A stretch of DNA of 54,094 nt from Verrucomicrobiota bacterium (GCA_021772635.1 JAJFLP010000018.1:1-54094); one strand, 5' to 3'; positions 1 to 8,982 are shown, counted from the stretch's first letter. A program made the numbers and translations. Notes: generated by a model not told the origin, from the sequence alone.

Positions 1-398
1 CGCGACGGCCGTCTCCTGAACCGAGGATCGCGGGACTCCAACTGCTAAGCCGCAGTGAAAAGAAAGCGATAATATTAGGCACCAGAAAAAACATAGATTA
101 ATAGATTCAGTATGTGTAAACTTTTAGTCAGGACTTGACCAACTTCTTGGGAACGAGATAAAATCGCCAGGAAAATTATAGTTTTACTGTCGAAACTTCT
201 CTCGTTACCCTGTTCGCATAACGCGAACATCGCATATATCCACATCCCTTTCTCTGTGAGCTTTGCGGCTCTGTGTGAGAACGAGTCTTTCGTGGCGAGA
301 AAATCACGATAACACTTAACGGCGGATTTCGCTCTGCTCGACAACTATTCTTCCTCTAGTAACCCATCAAACCCCACGTAACACGAATCACGTAACCC
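1..398. other. Gene-free leading region
   Basis: No convincing gene is seen in this stretch. It holds one copy of the TCTCTGTG..TGCGGCTCTGTG repeat at 251-280. The only open frame of any length, on the minus strand at 75-344, runs through that repeat and is best read as a by-product of it. The permease partner expected for the downstream export ATPase is not here, so it would have to lie beyond the window start. Confidence 0.6.
251..280 (+). repeat. Copy of the CTCTGTGAACTCTGCGGCTC dispersed repeat
   Basis: This copy shares the core CTCTGTGA-CT-TGCGGCTCTGTGTGAG with copies at 17783-17810 and 17931-17958. Those at 251 and 17783 are also both followed within about ten bases by AGTCTTT. Three similar copies in otherwise unrelated intergenic gaps show that this is a dispersed repeat and not part of a gene. 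Confidence 0.7.
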
Positions 399-1739
399 AT
401 GCCCTTAACAACCCGACAACCAGAAACCTCAACTCCCTCCGAAGCGTACCCTTCGCTTCCCGAAGATGTAGTTGTATCCGTTCGAAATGTATCGAAAAAA
501 TTCTGTAAGAACCTGCGCCGAAGTATGTGGTACGGGATCTCCGATCTTGCACGAGGTATCACGGGTATGCCTGCGAACAGGCAACTAGCAGGGAGTAGGG
601 AGCTAGGAGAAGAGAGTAGAAAAGGTTTAGAAAACGGCGAAGACGACGCTCTTCGAGAAGACGGCGGAGACGACGGATTGCGAGGAGACGAATTCTGGGC
701 GTTGAAAGATATTTCGTTTGATCTCAAAAAAGGAGAATGTTTGGGATTACTTGGAGTGAACGGATCTGGGAAAACAACATTACTAAGATTACTGACTGGA
801 ATTTTTCCGCCTGACAAGGGAGAGATATCGGTTCGAGGCCGGACTGGTGCATTAATTTCGGTCGGTGCAGGTTTTCATCCTTATTTATCGGGACGGGAAA
901 ATATCTATTTGAATGGGGCGATATTAGGCATGACTAGGGGGGAATTAGATTCACGATTCGATGAGATTGTGGATTTTTCAGGTATTGATAGCTTTCTAGA
1001 GGCACCAGTATCAACTTATTCGTCTGGGATGAAGATTCGATTGGGCTTTGCGATAGCAACTGCAATTAAACCGGACCTTCTACTATTGGACGAGATACTT
1101 GCTGTTGGGGACGCGAACTTCAGAACGAAATGCTATCAGCGGATCGGTAAAGTGATTGAATCCAGCGCTGTGATTTTCGTAACACATGACGTCGTGCAGA
1201 CGTCTAGAATATGCGACTCTGCGATAGTCTTAGATAAGGGGAAAAATAGATTCCATGGTGATACTGAAGAAGGCATCGAAAAGTATCTCGAAGGCTCAAT
1301 GAGCCCTAGGTCGTTTAAGCCTATAGCCGTCAAAGACGCCGATGTAGTTGATATTTATTGTACTGGCGTAAAGTCAACACTCATTCCAGGGGATAGTCTT
1401 GATCTGGAAATTGGTATCGAAACAGTCAAAGACCTTTCGATAGGAATGTTTCTCGTTAATATAGTCGCTAATGAAATGGTTAGCGTCCAGTGCGATATAA
1501 GCGAGAATATAGAGATAATAAAGAAGGGTAAAACCATTATTCGTCTAGAACTTGGCCCGATGTGGCTCAGGCGGGACAAATATTACATCGCTCTTACAAT
1601 CACAAATAAAAGTAAAAAAAAGACTCTAGCTCATACACAGAACAGTTTCCGATTTTCAATGGGCGGCTCAAGGGGCTATGGCGCACCATACCAGTTACCA
1701 CACAAAAACGCGTTAAAGAATATCAAACTGATCAATTGA
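399..1739 (+). CDS. Polysaccharide ABC exporter ATPase (Wzt/TagH type)
   Basis: This is the cytoplasmic ATPase of an ABC-2 type exporter that moves a finished lipid-linked glycan across the inner membrane. Walker A is GVNGSGKT at residues 119-126, the signature is the YSSGM variant (207-211) typical of this subfamily, and Walker B ends in LLLLDE with Asp231-Glu232. The region from about residue 305 to the end resembles the C-terminal carbohydrate-binding domain of Wzt-type proteins. Between the N-terminal strand and the Walker domain (about residues 55-95) there is an acidic, low-complexity insertion rich in Gly, Glu and Asp, encoded by repeat-like DNA; homologues usually go almost directly from RG to the EFWALKD segment. 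The partner permease (Wzm) is not in the window. ABC function is near certain; the glycan substrate is unknown. Confidence 0.93.
   Translation: MPLTTRQPETSTPSEAYPSLPEDVVVSVRNVSKKFCKNLRRSMWYGISDLARGITGMPANRQLAGSRELGEESRKGLENGEDDALREDGGDDGLRGDEFWALKDISFDLKKGECLGLLGVNGSGKTTLLRLLTGIFPPDKGEISVRGRTGALISVGAGFHPYLSGRENIYLNGAILGMTRGELDSRFDEIVDFSGIDSFLEAPVSTYSSGMKIRLGFAIATAIKPDLLLLDEILAVGDANFRTKCYQRIGKVIESSAVIFVTHDVVQTSRICDSAIVLDKGKNRFHGDTEEGIEKYLEGSMSPRSFKPIAVKDADVVDIYCTGVKSTLIPGDSLDLEIGIETVKDLSIGMFLVNIVANEMVSVQCDISENIEIIKKGKTIIRLELGPMWLRRDKYYIALTITNKSKKKTLAHTQNSFRFSMGGSRGYGAPYQLPHKNALKNIKLIN
561..683 (+). repeat. Repeat-derived in-frame insertion in the export ATPase gene
   Basis: The segment starts with a perfect 6-bp hairpin (TGCCTG-CGAA-CAGGCA, 568-583) and continues with GGGAGTAGGGAGCTAGGAGAAG and decayed purine-rich units related to the GGAGC arrays elsewhere in the window. 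It encodes the low-complexity stretch that separates the first beta strand of the ATPase from its Walker domain. The reading frame is intact across it. Exact borders are estimated from where normal family similarity stops and resumes. Confidence 0.6.
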
Positions 1740-1887
1740 CTTACAATCATAAGTTTTTCGGGCTTGTTCATGCACGTCAATGACGGAACTGTGAATTTTC
1801 TAAACCGTGCGGATCTGGAAGATTTTTTGGATTTATCATGGTAGGTGCGGATGAAATCACCATCTCATGGAGGCGATAGACTACAAT

Positions 1888-2028
1888 ATGAGAATATTAA
1901 TTAGCGGTACTACTCGATGGCTGATGAAAGGTGCATTACGATCTGAGAGTAGCCATGACTACTCCTACCCTACTGAATCGTCCAGTATTTTCTGTGCCGA
2001 TTTGCTTAGGAAAGATATTCTTGTGTGA
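1888..2028 (+). CDS. Possible 46-residue ORF coupled to the next gene
   Basis: An ATG at 1888 opens 46 codons, starting MRILISGTTRWLM, and its TGA overlaps the ATG of the methyltransferase (TGATG at 2026-2030). The first residues look like the N-terminal beta strand of a glycosyltransferase or NAD-binding enzyme, but nothing follows that would complete such a fold. It could be a decayed gene start or a short ORF that delivers ribosomes to the next gene. No function is assigned, and the rest of the gap 1740-1887 shows nothing recognisable. Confidence 0.25.
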   Translation: MRILISGTTRWLMKGALRSESSHDYSYPTESSSIFCADLLRKDILV

Positions 2029-2594
2029 TGGAGAGAGTCTTCAATAAAATATCGTGTTTAATGAGAAAATGGCGATCGAGAGCACCACGGAAAGTATCGG
2101 AAACTTCCAAGGTCCGTGACTCCTTATCAATATTTTGTGAGGGGAATGGCCTGGATATTGGTTTCGGCGGTGATCCCATAGTCCCACACGCTATTTGTCT
2201 AGATCTTGCAGAACCATACGCGCAATATTGCGACTATCCGCAACATTTGAAGGGCGACGGTACGGATTTATTTTGGTTTAGGGATGATAGCTTAGATTTC
2301 GTCTACTCATCACATGTGTTAGAAGACTTCGAGGATACAAGCGCAGTGCTAAACGAATGGTTTCGGGTAATTAAAATAGGCGGAAAGCTCGTGTTGTTCT
2401 TACCTGATGAAATAGCGTACCGCGCCTATTGTCTTCAACAAGGGAAACCTCCTAACGAACACCACAAACACGAGAATTTCGGGTTGAAGTCCTTAAAAGA
2501 TCTCGTAGATATCCGACCCGATATTGAAATCATCCACGAGAAATGTCCGAGTTGTATATATAGCTTTGAACTGGTACTTCGAAAAATATCGTGA
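2028..2594 (+). CDS. SAM-dependent methyltransferase-like protein
   Basis: This short class I methyltransferase-like protein (188 residues) has a glycine-rich SAM-binding segment (GLDIGFGGDP) near residue 44, an acidic residue after the second strand (CLDLAEP), and the pattern SLDFVYSSHVLEDFED followed by LNEWFRVIKIGGKLVLFLPD, which matches the Methyltransf_11 core. It probably methylates a sugar or another small group of the glycan. A GTG at 2025 directly precedes the ATG chosen here; either could be used. It stands alone between the export ATPase and the GT9 gene. The substrate cannot be read from the sequence. Confidence 0.8.
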   Translation: MERVFNKISCLMRKWRSRAPRKVSETSKVRDSLSIFCEGNGLDIGFGGDPIVPHAICLDLAEPYAQYCDYPQHLKGDGTDLFWFRDDSLDFVYSSHVLEDFEDTSAVLNEWFRVIKIGGKLVLFLPDEIAYRAYCLQQGKPPNEHHKHENFGLKSLKDLVDIRPDIEIIHEKCPSCIYSFELVLRKIS

Positions 2595-2760
2595 GCCGGC
2601 AAAATTTAGTAGGTTTTCTGGCAACGTTGCTACGTACAAATAGGGATGAGAGGCTTAATTTATTGTGTGGTGCTTAACGTAGACATCGGAGGTTACGTAA
2701 GTCAGTTGAGTTATTTCGATGAGAGCCTAGTGGATCGACTTGCTTACGGTTGAAGTAATT

Positions 2761-3900
2761 ATGTCGTGCCTTATTATCAAAAATGACGGAATCGGGGACC
2801 TTATACTTGCTTCTGGAATTATCGCGGAATTATCGAAGTTATTTGACGGCAACCTTGATTTAGTCACCTGCCGTACGAATAGGGAAGTCGCCGAGAATCT
2901 CAGTGGTGTTCGGGATCGATATTATGTCTCGCGTGATGATTTACGATTCCGGCCGATCGCGGCGCGTTTTGGATTGTTATTGCCGATTGCAAAGGGAGAC
3001 GATCGAGTTACCCTCACCAAAATCAGCGAACAAGAATATGATATTGCTATCTGTCTTCGGCGGTATATCCGCCAAAGTACTTTGGTTGTTATGTCAGTGG
3101 TTAGAGCGAAGGATAAACGATGTGCTTGGCAATTTCCTACTAATATATCCGCTCAATTCGCCGAGCGGTGTTCTAAAGGTTGGACGCGGTACTCAGGATC
3201 AATCGAGGTCCTGTCAGAATTAAAGTATTTTCAGAGTTTTATTGAGCATACTCTATCCACAAGAATTGAACCTAGCCCTCAACTAAATGGATTAGACTCG
3301 TTTGCCACTAGACCTGAGCCTATGGCGGTCGGAATCGGTATTGGCGGGGGATCTACGAACTGGCCCCCGAATTATTGGATAACGCTAGTTTCCAAGCTAG
3401 ATGAAAGTGGTTACAAGGTATTTTTGTTTGGCGGTACAGATGTTACTTCGCTCGCAAACGAGATACAAGAAAAGATGGATAAAGTCACCAATTTGGTTGG
3501 GACAGTCTCCTTTTATGAGTCACTTCCATATTTGCAAAAATTAAGCGTTTACATTGGCAATGATACCGGGTTCAGTCATTTCTCGAGCTTAATCGTCCCC
3601 AAGTGTCTGGTTATTCTTGGGGGAGGTACGTTCAGACGATTCTTTCCATGGCCAGAATCGGATAATCAATACATAATCTTTCACGGCCTAGACTGTTATG
3701 ATTGTGACTGGCAATGCAAGTTCAAGGAGCGACACTGTATGAACAAGTTGCTCCCGACGGACGTACTCGATTATTTCTTTGAAATCGTAAAAGATTCGTG
3801 TGTTGATCGAGTGCGGAATACAAACAGTTCGGTAGAAGAATATCATGTTGCATGGAGGCGATGGAACGGAAAGTCCAAATACCTTCCATTCCAACGTTAG
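2761..3900 (+). CDS. Glycosyltransferase family 9 (heptosyltransferase-like)
   Basis: The protein starts with CLIIKNDGIGDLILASG, the N-terminal pattern of ADP-heptose:LPS heptosyltransferases and other GT9 enzymes, and its C-terminal half has the GT9 features IGIGGGSTNWPPNYW, FGG, YLQKLSVYIGNDTGFSH and the GGGTFRRFFPW loop. Such enzymes add heptose or a similar sugar from a nucleotide donor to a lipid-linked acceptor at the inner membrane. The frame is open from a TTG at 2740, but ATG 2761 puts the start right at the first beta strand and is preferred. A Cys-rich patch (CYDCDWQCKFKERHC) near the C-terminus is seen in several GT9 proteins. The exact sugar is unknown. Confidence 0.9.
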   Translation: MSCLIIKNDGIGDLILASGIIAELSKLFDGNLDLVTCRTNREVAENLSGVRDRYYVSRDDLRFRPIAARFGLLLPIAKGDDRVTLTKISEQEYDIAICLRRYIRQSTLVVMSVVRAKDKRCAWQFPTNISAQFAERCSKGWTRYSGSIEVLSELKYFQSFIEHTLSTRIEPSPQLNGLDSFATRPEPMAVGIGIGGGSTNWPPNYWITLVSKLDESGYKVFLFGGTDVTSLANEIQEKMDKVTNLVGTVSFYESLPYLQKLSVYIGNDTGFSHFSSLIVPKCLVILGGGTFRRFFPWPESDNQYIIFHGLDCYDCDWQCKFKERHCMNKLLPTDVLDYFFEIVKDSCVDRVRNTNSSVEEYHVAWRRWNGKSKYLPFQR

Positions 3901-3970
3901 ACGCTCGATCGGATTATTTTCGTATGCATGATCATCGCGAAGCAAACCTCAATACGTAGCATCGTACATT

Positions 3971-4651
3971 ATGAATAGTCTTATTGCTATGATTCCTGCT
4001 CGCATGGGGAGCCAAAGGCTTAAGCATAAGAATTTATGCGAATTAGACGGGATCTCTCTTATTGCCCGAGCTGTTCGCAATTCACTGAAGTTGAGTGAAT
4101 TTGAGGAAGTTTGGGTGAATTCTGAAGATTCACGAATCGGTGAGATTGCCAAGTCTGAGGGTGCTATGTTTCATCAGCGACCTAAAGAGTTGGCTAGCCA
4201 TAACGCAACAAGTGAGGAATATTTGTACGAGTTCCTTAAATCTCACCCATGCGATTACCTATTTCAAATACACACAATTGCGCCTCTATTATCGTCTACG
4301 GAAATTAGTTCGTTCGTTAATAGCATGCTCGACAATGACTACGATGTTCAGTTGAGCGTGGTCGACGAGCAGATCGAGTGTGTGTTCGACGGAACCCCAA
4401 TTAATTTCGCGTTCGATACTAAGACAAACTCTCAAGAATTGCGACCGGTTCAACGTGTCACATGGAGTATCACCGGCTGGCATCGAGCTACCTATATTGA
4501 CGCTTACGAGGCGGGTAAATGTGCGACTTACGCAGGAGACGTTGGGTTCTTTCCAATCAGTCGGCTAGCAGGGCATATCATCAAGACAGAAGATGACTTA
4601 CGAATCGCAGAGGCCCTGTTAAGGGTGGTTCAGAATGATGATGAGCTATAG
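3971..4651 (+). CDS. Acylneuraminate cytidylyltransferase family (CMP-sugar synthetase)
   Basis: At 226 residues this matches the length of NeuA/PseF-type enzymes, which activate a nonulosonic acid (sialic, legionaminic or pseudaminic type) with CTP to give the CMP-sugar donor. The N-terminus MIPARMGSQRLKHKNLCEL is the CTP-binding signature IPARxGSxxxxxKN of the family. It is the first gene of a tight run with a 2-hydroxyacid dehydrogenase (11-bp gap), an inositol-monophosphatase-family enzyme (overlapping) and an oxidoreductase. No NeuB-type synthase or NeuC-type epimerase is present, so either the acid is made elsewhere or the substrate is a different keto acid. Family assignment is firm; the substrate is open. 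Confidence 0.88.
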   Translation: MNSLIAMIPARMGSQRLKHKNLCELDGISLIARAVRNSLKLSEFEEVWVNSEDSRIGEIAKSEGAMFHQRPKELASHNATSEEYLYEFLKSHPCDYLFQIHTIAPLLSSTEISSFVNSMLDNDYDVQLSVVDEQIECVFDGTPINFAFDTKTNSQELRPVQRVTWSITGWHRATYIDAYEAGKCATYAGDVGFFPISRLAGHIIKTEDDLRIAEALLRVVQNDDEL

Positions 4652-4662
4652 GAGTTTTTAAT

Positions 4663-5583
4663 ATGTCTTTGACAGTTGCAATAGGGCCGTCTTCTTTCGG
4701 CGCGACAGATAAGGCACCGAATAAGCTATTGGAAGGGGCCGGTATCGTCGTGAAACCAAACCCGTTCGGTCGGCGATTAACAGAAGCAGAGATTATCGGT
4801 CATTTGATAGGAGTAGACGGCCTGATCGCGGGCCTTGAACCACTAAATCACGATGTATTATCGGCCAATCCGAAACTTCGTGCGATCGCACGAGTCGGGA
4901 TCGGAATGTCAAACGTGGACGTGGATTCTGCGGAAAAGTTCGGAATCAAAGTCTCGAATACTCCCGATGCTCCAACCAACGCCGTGGCAGAAATGACCGT
5001 TGCCGCGATGTTGTCACTATGTCGAGCCCTCGTCGATACGAATTCGAATTTGCATTCGGGAAAGTGGAGTAAATCGATTGGATTAGGATTGGCGGGAACA
5101 AAAATATTGCTTCTAGGATATGGGCGAATAGGAAAAAAAGTCGCAAGTATGCTTCGGCCATTCGAACCTGAAATTCTGGTATATGATCCGAATCTTTGTG
5201 AGAACTACCGCGATGACCAGGTGCACGCGGTCTCGCTGAATGAGGGACTGAAACAGGCACAGATTATCTCTCTGCATGCAGGTGGAGATGAGGCAATATT
5301 GCGAGAACAAGAGTTTAGTATGATGCACGACGGAGTGTTGCTCCTCAATTCAGCAAGGGGAGAACTGATCGACGAGCAAGCACTCGTCGATGCGTTAGAG
5401 ACCGGTAAAGTTCGATCCGGCTGGCTAGATGTATTTTGGAAGGAACCGTACGATGGTGAGCTTTTAAGATTTAATCAACTGCTGTTAACTCCGCATGTCA
5501 GTACGTACACTTACCAGTGTCGCCGGGATATGGAGACTACGGCAGTTAAAAATCTTTTACGTGATTTAGGGCTTGATCATTGA
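4663..5583 (+). CDS. D-2-hydroxyacid dehydrogenase (SerA-like)
   Basis: This NAD-dependent dehydrogenase of the phosphoglycerate-dehydrogenase-like family has the NAD-binding loop LLGYGRIGKKVA near residue 150, the conserved NSARGELIDEQAL segment and a catalytic His in LLTPHVSTYT. Its 306 residues equal a catalytic plus cofactor domain without the regulatory ACT domain of true SerA, which argues against serine biosynthesis. Lying between a CMP-sugar synthetase and a phosphatase-family gene, it may oxidise a hydroxy acid to the keto acid that is later activated; that is inference. A ribosome-binding site (AGGAG) precedes the ATG, and the last bases overlap the start of the next gene. Confidence 0.87.
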   Translation: MSLTVAIGPSSFGATDKAPNKLLEGAGIVVKPNPFGRRLTEAEIIGHLIGVDGLIAGLEPLNHDVLSANPKLRAIARVGIGMSNVDVDSAEKFGIKVSNTPDAPTNAVAEMTVAAMLSLCRALVDTNSNLHSGKWSKSIGLGLAGTKILLLGYGRIGKKVASMLRPFEPEILVYDPNLCENYRDDQVHAVSLNEGLKQAQIISLHAGGDEAILREQEFSMMHDGVLLLNSARGELIDEQALVDALETGKVRSGWLDVFWKEPYDGELLRFNQLLLTPHVSTYTYQCRRDMETTAVKNLLRDLGLDH

Positions 5584-6353
5584 CTTTTGAAAATGAACTT
5601 CTCCTCGCAAAAGAGGTCGCTCGGAAGGCGGGTGACTATCTCCGCACTTCGGATCCAGTATTTTCGTCAATTCTGACCGATACTCGGCGTGATCTAAAGC
5701 TTGCGGCCGATATGAAGTCTGAAGAGGTTATTCTGCGTATGTTACGTGCCCGTAGCGATTACCCCATATTGAGTGAAGAATGCGGATTCGACGGTCGGGA
5801 TGATTCGGGTAAGGACAGCCGGATGTGGATAGTCGATCCATTGGACGGTACGGTCAATTATAGCCGGAATATTCCTTTGTGTTGTGTTTCTATTGGACTA
5901 TGGGAAAACAACAAACCGATTCTCGGAGCCGTATATGATTTGAATACCGGTGATATGTATACCGGGCTCGTTGGCGCAGGTGCGTGGTGCAATGAAAAAG
6001 ATATGCATGTATCGGCGATAAACAAACGCAACAATGCTATCCTTGCTACGGGGTTTCCCGTAAACCGGGACTTCGTTTTTGATCCGCTGACCAGATTCGT
6101 AGAAGCCGTCGCGAACTTCAAGAAGATTCGATTATTCGGCTCGGCGGCTCTTTCGCTCGCGTATCTCGCCCGATCTCGTGTCGATGTATACATGGAAGAG
6201 GAGATTATGCTGTGGGATGTGGCCGCCGGGATTGCGATTGTTGAAGCTGCCGGTGGTTGTACAGTGACCAAGCCTTCCACTCGGCATCAATGGGCACGAA
6301 CCGTAACGGCGGCATCGACTAAAACCTTATTATCGAGTTCAACTGAGAGCTAA
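5580..6353 (+). CDS. Inositol monophosphatase family phosphatase
   Basis: The metal-binding motifs of the family are all present: the EE pair in PILSEECG, DPLDGTVNYSRNIP, and WDVAAGIAIVEAAGG. Members remove phosphate from inositol phosphate, sugar phosphates or PAP using Mg2+. The TTG start at 5580 overlaps the preceding stop codon (TTGA), a sign of translational coupling. The context points to dephosphorylation of an intermediate of the CMP-activated acid, in the way NeuB-type pathways include a phosphatase step, but no sequence feature fixes the substrate. Length (257 residues) is normal. Confidence 0.88.
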   Translation: MTFENELLLAKEVARKAGDYLRTSDPVFSSILTDTRRDLKLAADMKSEEVILRMLRARSDYPILSEECGFDGRDDSGKDSRMWIVDPLDGTVNYSRNIPLCCVSIGLWENNKPILGAVYDLNTGDMYTGLVGAGAWCNEKDMHVSAINKRNNAILATGFPVNRDFVFDPLTRFVEAVANFKKIRLFGSAALSLAYLARSRVDVYMEEEIMLWDVAAGIAIVEAAGGCTVTKPSTRHQWARTVTAASTKTLLSSSTES

Positions 6354-6384
6354 TAGTGCGGTACGAATATATCGATAGCGCGAT

Positions 6385-6552
6385 TTGAGAAGAAGATATT
6401 CATCGGTTTTTCGGGTACTGTCGTCGGGATTCCGAAGCTTTGTTATTGATGAGTTATATATTCCCGATGCCCTGGGATTTGATCACAAAGACATTGAGGA
6501 AATGAATTTGAACAACCGGGAGCTCGTTCACCGCTGTGTCAAACCGGTGTAA
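6385..6552 (+). CDS. Possible 55-residue small protein or gene remnant
   Basis: A frame starting at TTG 6385 runs 55 codons to TAA at 6550-6552, six bases before the next ATG. Its second half (ELYIPDALGFDHKDIEEMNL) has the amphipathic, charged composition of real protein and not of random DNA, while the first part is Arg/Ser-rich. I do not recognise a family. It may be the C-terminal remnant of a lost gene of this pathway or a genuine small protein coupled to the oxidoreductase. Confidence 0.3.
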   Translation: MRRRYSSVFRVLSSGFRSFVIDELYIPDALGFDHKDIEEMNLNNRELVHRCVKPV

Positions 6553-6558
6553 CATAAG

Positions 6559-7542
6559 ATGATTCGCATTGGCATTATTGGCTTCGGAAAAATGGGACGC
6601 GTTCGCGGCGATGCTATCCGGGAAAGTGGTCGGGGCGAGGTGGTGGCAATTTTTGACCCTGCTGATGCGGGAGAGCACGATTGTTCGCTACGCGCGGAAT
6701 CAGTAGAATCGATCTTCTCTGATCGAAATGTTGACGCTGTCTTTATTTGTACGCCTAATTACCTAAACAAGTCGCTCACGATCGCCGGTCTACATGCTGG
6801 GAAGCATGTTTTTTGCGAAAAACCCCCTGCTTTTTCTGCTATCGATGTCGAAGAGATCCGTGAAGTTGAGTACAAGAGCGGGAAACGCCTCATGTATGGC
6901 TTCAATCATCGGCATCACGAGAGCATTCGACGGATGAAGGAGATCCAGGATTCTGGGGAAATGGGACGTATTTTGTGGATGCGCGGACGCTATGGCAAGG
7001 AAGTCAACGAATCGTTCCTGAGCAGTTGGCGAGCGAACAAGGACTTTTCAGGCGGCGGAATCATGCTGGATCAGGGAATCCATATGCTCGATCTATTCTT
7101 GCATTTGTCCGGGAACTTCGATGATGTACACGCTTTCGTTTCTAATCTATTTTGGAAGATTGAGGGGATCGAGGACAACGTATTTGCAATCCTTCGAAGC
7201 AGCGAAACGGGTATTTGTGCTTCGCTGCATTCAACTATGACACAATGGCGATATCTGTTCTCGCTCGAAGTATTCCTTGAGGGTGGAGCACTAATTTTAA
7301 ACGGTCTGAAGACATCATCCGGCACTTATGGCGATGAGGCACTCGCGATAAAAAGAAACACCCCCCATGGTAGATTCACTGGTGAGGAACACATTGTCTA
7401 CCACAGCGATACTTCCTGGCTAGTCGAAATTACACATTTTATCGATTGCATCGAAAATTCCGAATCGGTTCGTCACGGCAGTTCGGCGGATGCACTACGG
7501 CTGATGCGACTTATGGACAAGATCTACGGGAACGAAAAATAA
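6559..7542 (+). CDS. Gfo/Idh/MocA family oxidoreductase
   Basis: This NAD(P)-dependent sugar oxidoreductase starts with MIRIGIIGFGKMG, the Rossmann dinucleotide-binding loop, and contains the family motif CEKPPAF (about residues 91-97) whose Lys is catalytic. The DQGIHMLDL segment near residue 172 carries the second conserved catalytic region. At 327 residues it is of typical length. Such enzymes oxidise or reduce a sugar, often a nucleotide-linked amino or deoxy sugar. It follows the phosphatase-family gene after 205 bp and probably belongs to the same sugar pathway. Confidence 0.9.
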   Translation: MIRIGIIGFGKMGRVRGDAIRESGRGEVVAIFDPADAGEHDCSLRAESVESIFSDRNVDAVFICTPNYLNKSLTIAGLHAGKHVFCEKPPAFSAIDVEEIREVEYKSGKRLMYGFNHRHHESIRRMKEIQDSGEMGRILWMRGRYGKEVNESFLSSWRANKDFSGGGIMLDQGIHMLDLFLHLSGNFDDVHAFVSNLFWKIEGIEDNVFAILRSSETGICASLHSTMTQWRYLFSLEVFLEGGALILNGLKTSSGTYGDEALAIKRNTPHGRFTGEEHIVYHSDTSWLVEITHFIDCIENSESVRHGSSADALRLMRLMDKIYGNEK

Positions 7543-7954
7543 ATCGGCAAAGGCGGTGGGGGCGGATGACATAAGCAGTGGTACAATGAATATTAATCCG
7601 GCCGAATGATAGCAAAGTCAACTGATTGGCGCTGAGAATCGGAGCTATAAATTAAGACTGTAAGCTCATTATCGTGCTAAATAAACGCAAATGCATTGGG
7701 GCGGTGGCTTAAGAAGGAGTTGGAAAACGTACAGGCTGTTACGACTTAAAAATTGGAGTGCATAGCTATCATAGACTACGACCTGAATCGAAGCTCAGTC
7801 CAAACCTGATCAAACATCCTCTCGGTTCGGAACACCCGGAGCACCGCGCTATTCGCGGAAATAGGTGATTTCTCAATTCCGCTAGCAAGAAGCCTAATCG
7901 ATTCAGCTTCTCTCTATATTCATCGAAAGAAAATAATAACTTAATATTCAGCGG
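7543..7954. other. 412-bp intergenic gap, nothing recognised
   Basis: No RNA gene, repeat copy or credible gene is visible. A stop-free run of about 44 codons near 7810-7945 has no good start codon and no recognisable product. The gap separates the CMP-sugar gene group from the DUF115 gene and could hold a promoter, but I see no clear -35/-10 pair. Confidence 0.5.
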
Positions 7955-8776
7955 ATGTTATATCAATCATGCGGCTCGATTGTTCGGAAGATTGGAAAAT
8001 CGAGCAATACCATTCACCAATATCTTAGTCGTCGCGGAATCCCAATCACTCAAAACGAACGACGAATTACGGCACTGAAGAATGTACATAAGGGCCGTCG
8101 TGCATTCATTGTCGGTATGGGGCCAAGTCTACGCATTGAGGATCTCGATCAGTTAGCGGGAGAAATTTCCTTCGCCTGTAATAAAGTCTACTTGGCTTTC
8201 GATCAAACGAACTGGCGCCCGACCTATTATTCTATCGTTGATGTACTAGTTGCGGCCAACAACGTCGACAAAATTCGTCAGCTAAAGTTAACGAAAATCT
8301 TTCAAGAATGTGTTAGAAAATATTTTGTCGGATTTGATGATATCTTATGGGTGAAAGGGCGGAATTCTCCCGTCAAAAACGGTGATTTAGAATTTCGTTT
8401 TTCTTTAAATTTACTTGAAGGATACTATCCAGGTTGGAGTGTGATTTATGATCAGCTTCAATTGGCAATTTATATGGGAATACGAGAAATTTATCTTATT
8501 GGAGTAGATTTCAGTTTTGAGGTGCCTGATAAAACGGGAGAGGTTTGTGAGCACGGCGAGGTATTAAAACACCAGGGTGAGGTGAATCATTTTCATCGTG
8601 ATTATCGAGTGCCTGGTGAAACTTGGACGATGCCGCGGCTGGACATGCAATACGAAGCGTTTGCATGTGCAAAGGAAGTGATGTCAGATTTAAACGGAGT
8701 GATTTACAACGCATCCAGGCAAACGAAACTGGATGTATTTCCTTGTGTCAATTTCGAGGACCTATTCGCGAATTAG
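7955..8776 (+). CDS. DUF115 / MptE-like domain protein
   Basis: Residues from about 48 on match the DUF115 (6-hydroxymethylpterin pyrophosphokinase MptE-like) fold: GRRAFIVGMGPSLRIEDL is its nucleotide-binding start, and GIREIYLIGVDFSFE its conserved end. Bacterial members of this fold include the Maf proteins that put nonulosonic acids on flagellin, so the nearby CMP-nonulosonate-type synthetase makes a glycosyl transfer role attractive. The protein (273 residues) is much shorter than Maf and lacks flanking domains, so this role is inference. The N-terminal 45 residues show no known motif. Confidence 0.75.
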   Translation: MLYQSCGSIVRKIGKSSNTIHQYLSRRGIPITQNERRITALKNVHKGRRAFIVGMGPSLRIEDLDQLAGEISFACNKVYLAFDQTNWRPTYYSIVDVLVAANNVDKIRQLKLTKIFQECVRKYFVGFDDILWVKGRNSPVKNGDLEFRFSLNLLEGYYPGWSVIYDQLQLAIYMGIREIYLIGVDFSFEVPDKTGEVCEHGEVLKHQGEVNHFHRDYRVPGETWTMPRLDMQYEAFACAKEVMSDLNGVIYNASRQTKLDVFPCVNFEDLFAN

Positions 8777-8846
8777 AATTATTCGTCGCTTGCTATTTAA
8801 TCCAATTTTCTAGGAGAGAAGCGATACAGATTGTTCTGAAAACGCA

Positions 8847-8963
8847 ATGCGATCTACCGAAACGAATATACTAAAAATAGACGATATTAATAGCTTTTTA
8901 CACGATACGATTTTAGAGTCCTTGTTTCCCCAGAATTTGCAAAATTATGACGCTTGGTTATGA
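8847..8963 (+). CDS. Possible 38-residue ORF before the GT2 gene
   Basis: ATG 8847 opens 38 codons (starting MRSTETNILKIDDINSF) ending 19 bp before the next gene. The composition is protein-like, with no low-complexity character, but there is no visible ribosome-binding site and no known family. It is either a gene remnant or chance. Confidence 0.2.
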   Translation: MRSTETNILKIDDINSFLHDTILESLFPQNLQNYDAWL

Positions 8964-8982
8964 GATCTACTGACTCGACGAA

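Noticed and set aside
75-344. 89-codon minus-strand ORF
   Set aside because: It passes through a CACGGAG-family repeat copy, and the product has no other recognisable feature. Similar repeat-derived ORFs are commonly spurious.
356-817. 153-codon minus-strand ORF opposite the export ATPase
   Set aside because: It is Ser/Pro-rich and complementary to a clear Walker-type ATPase and its repeat insertion, so it is a shadow.
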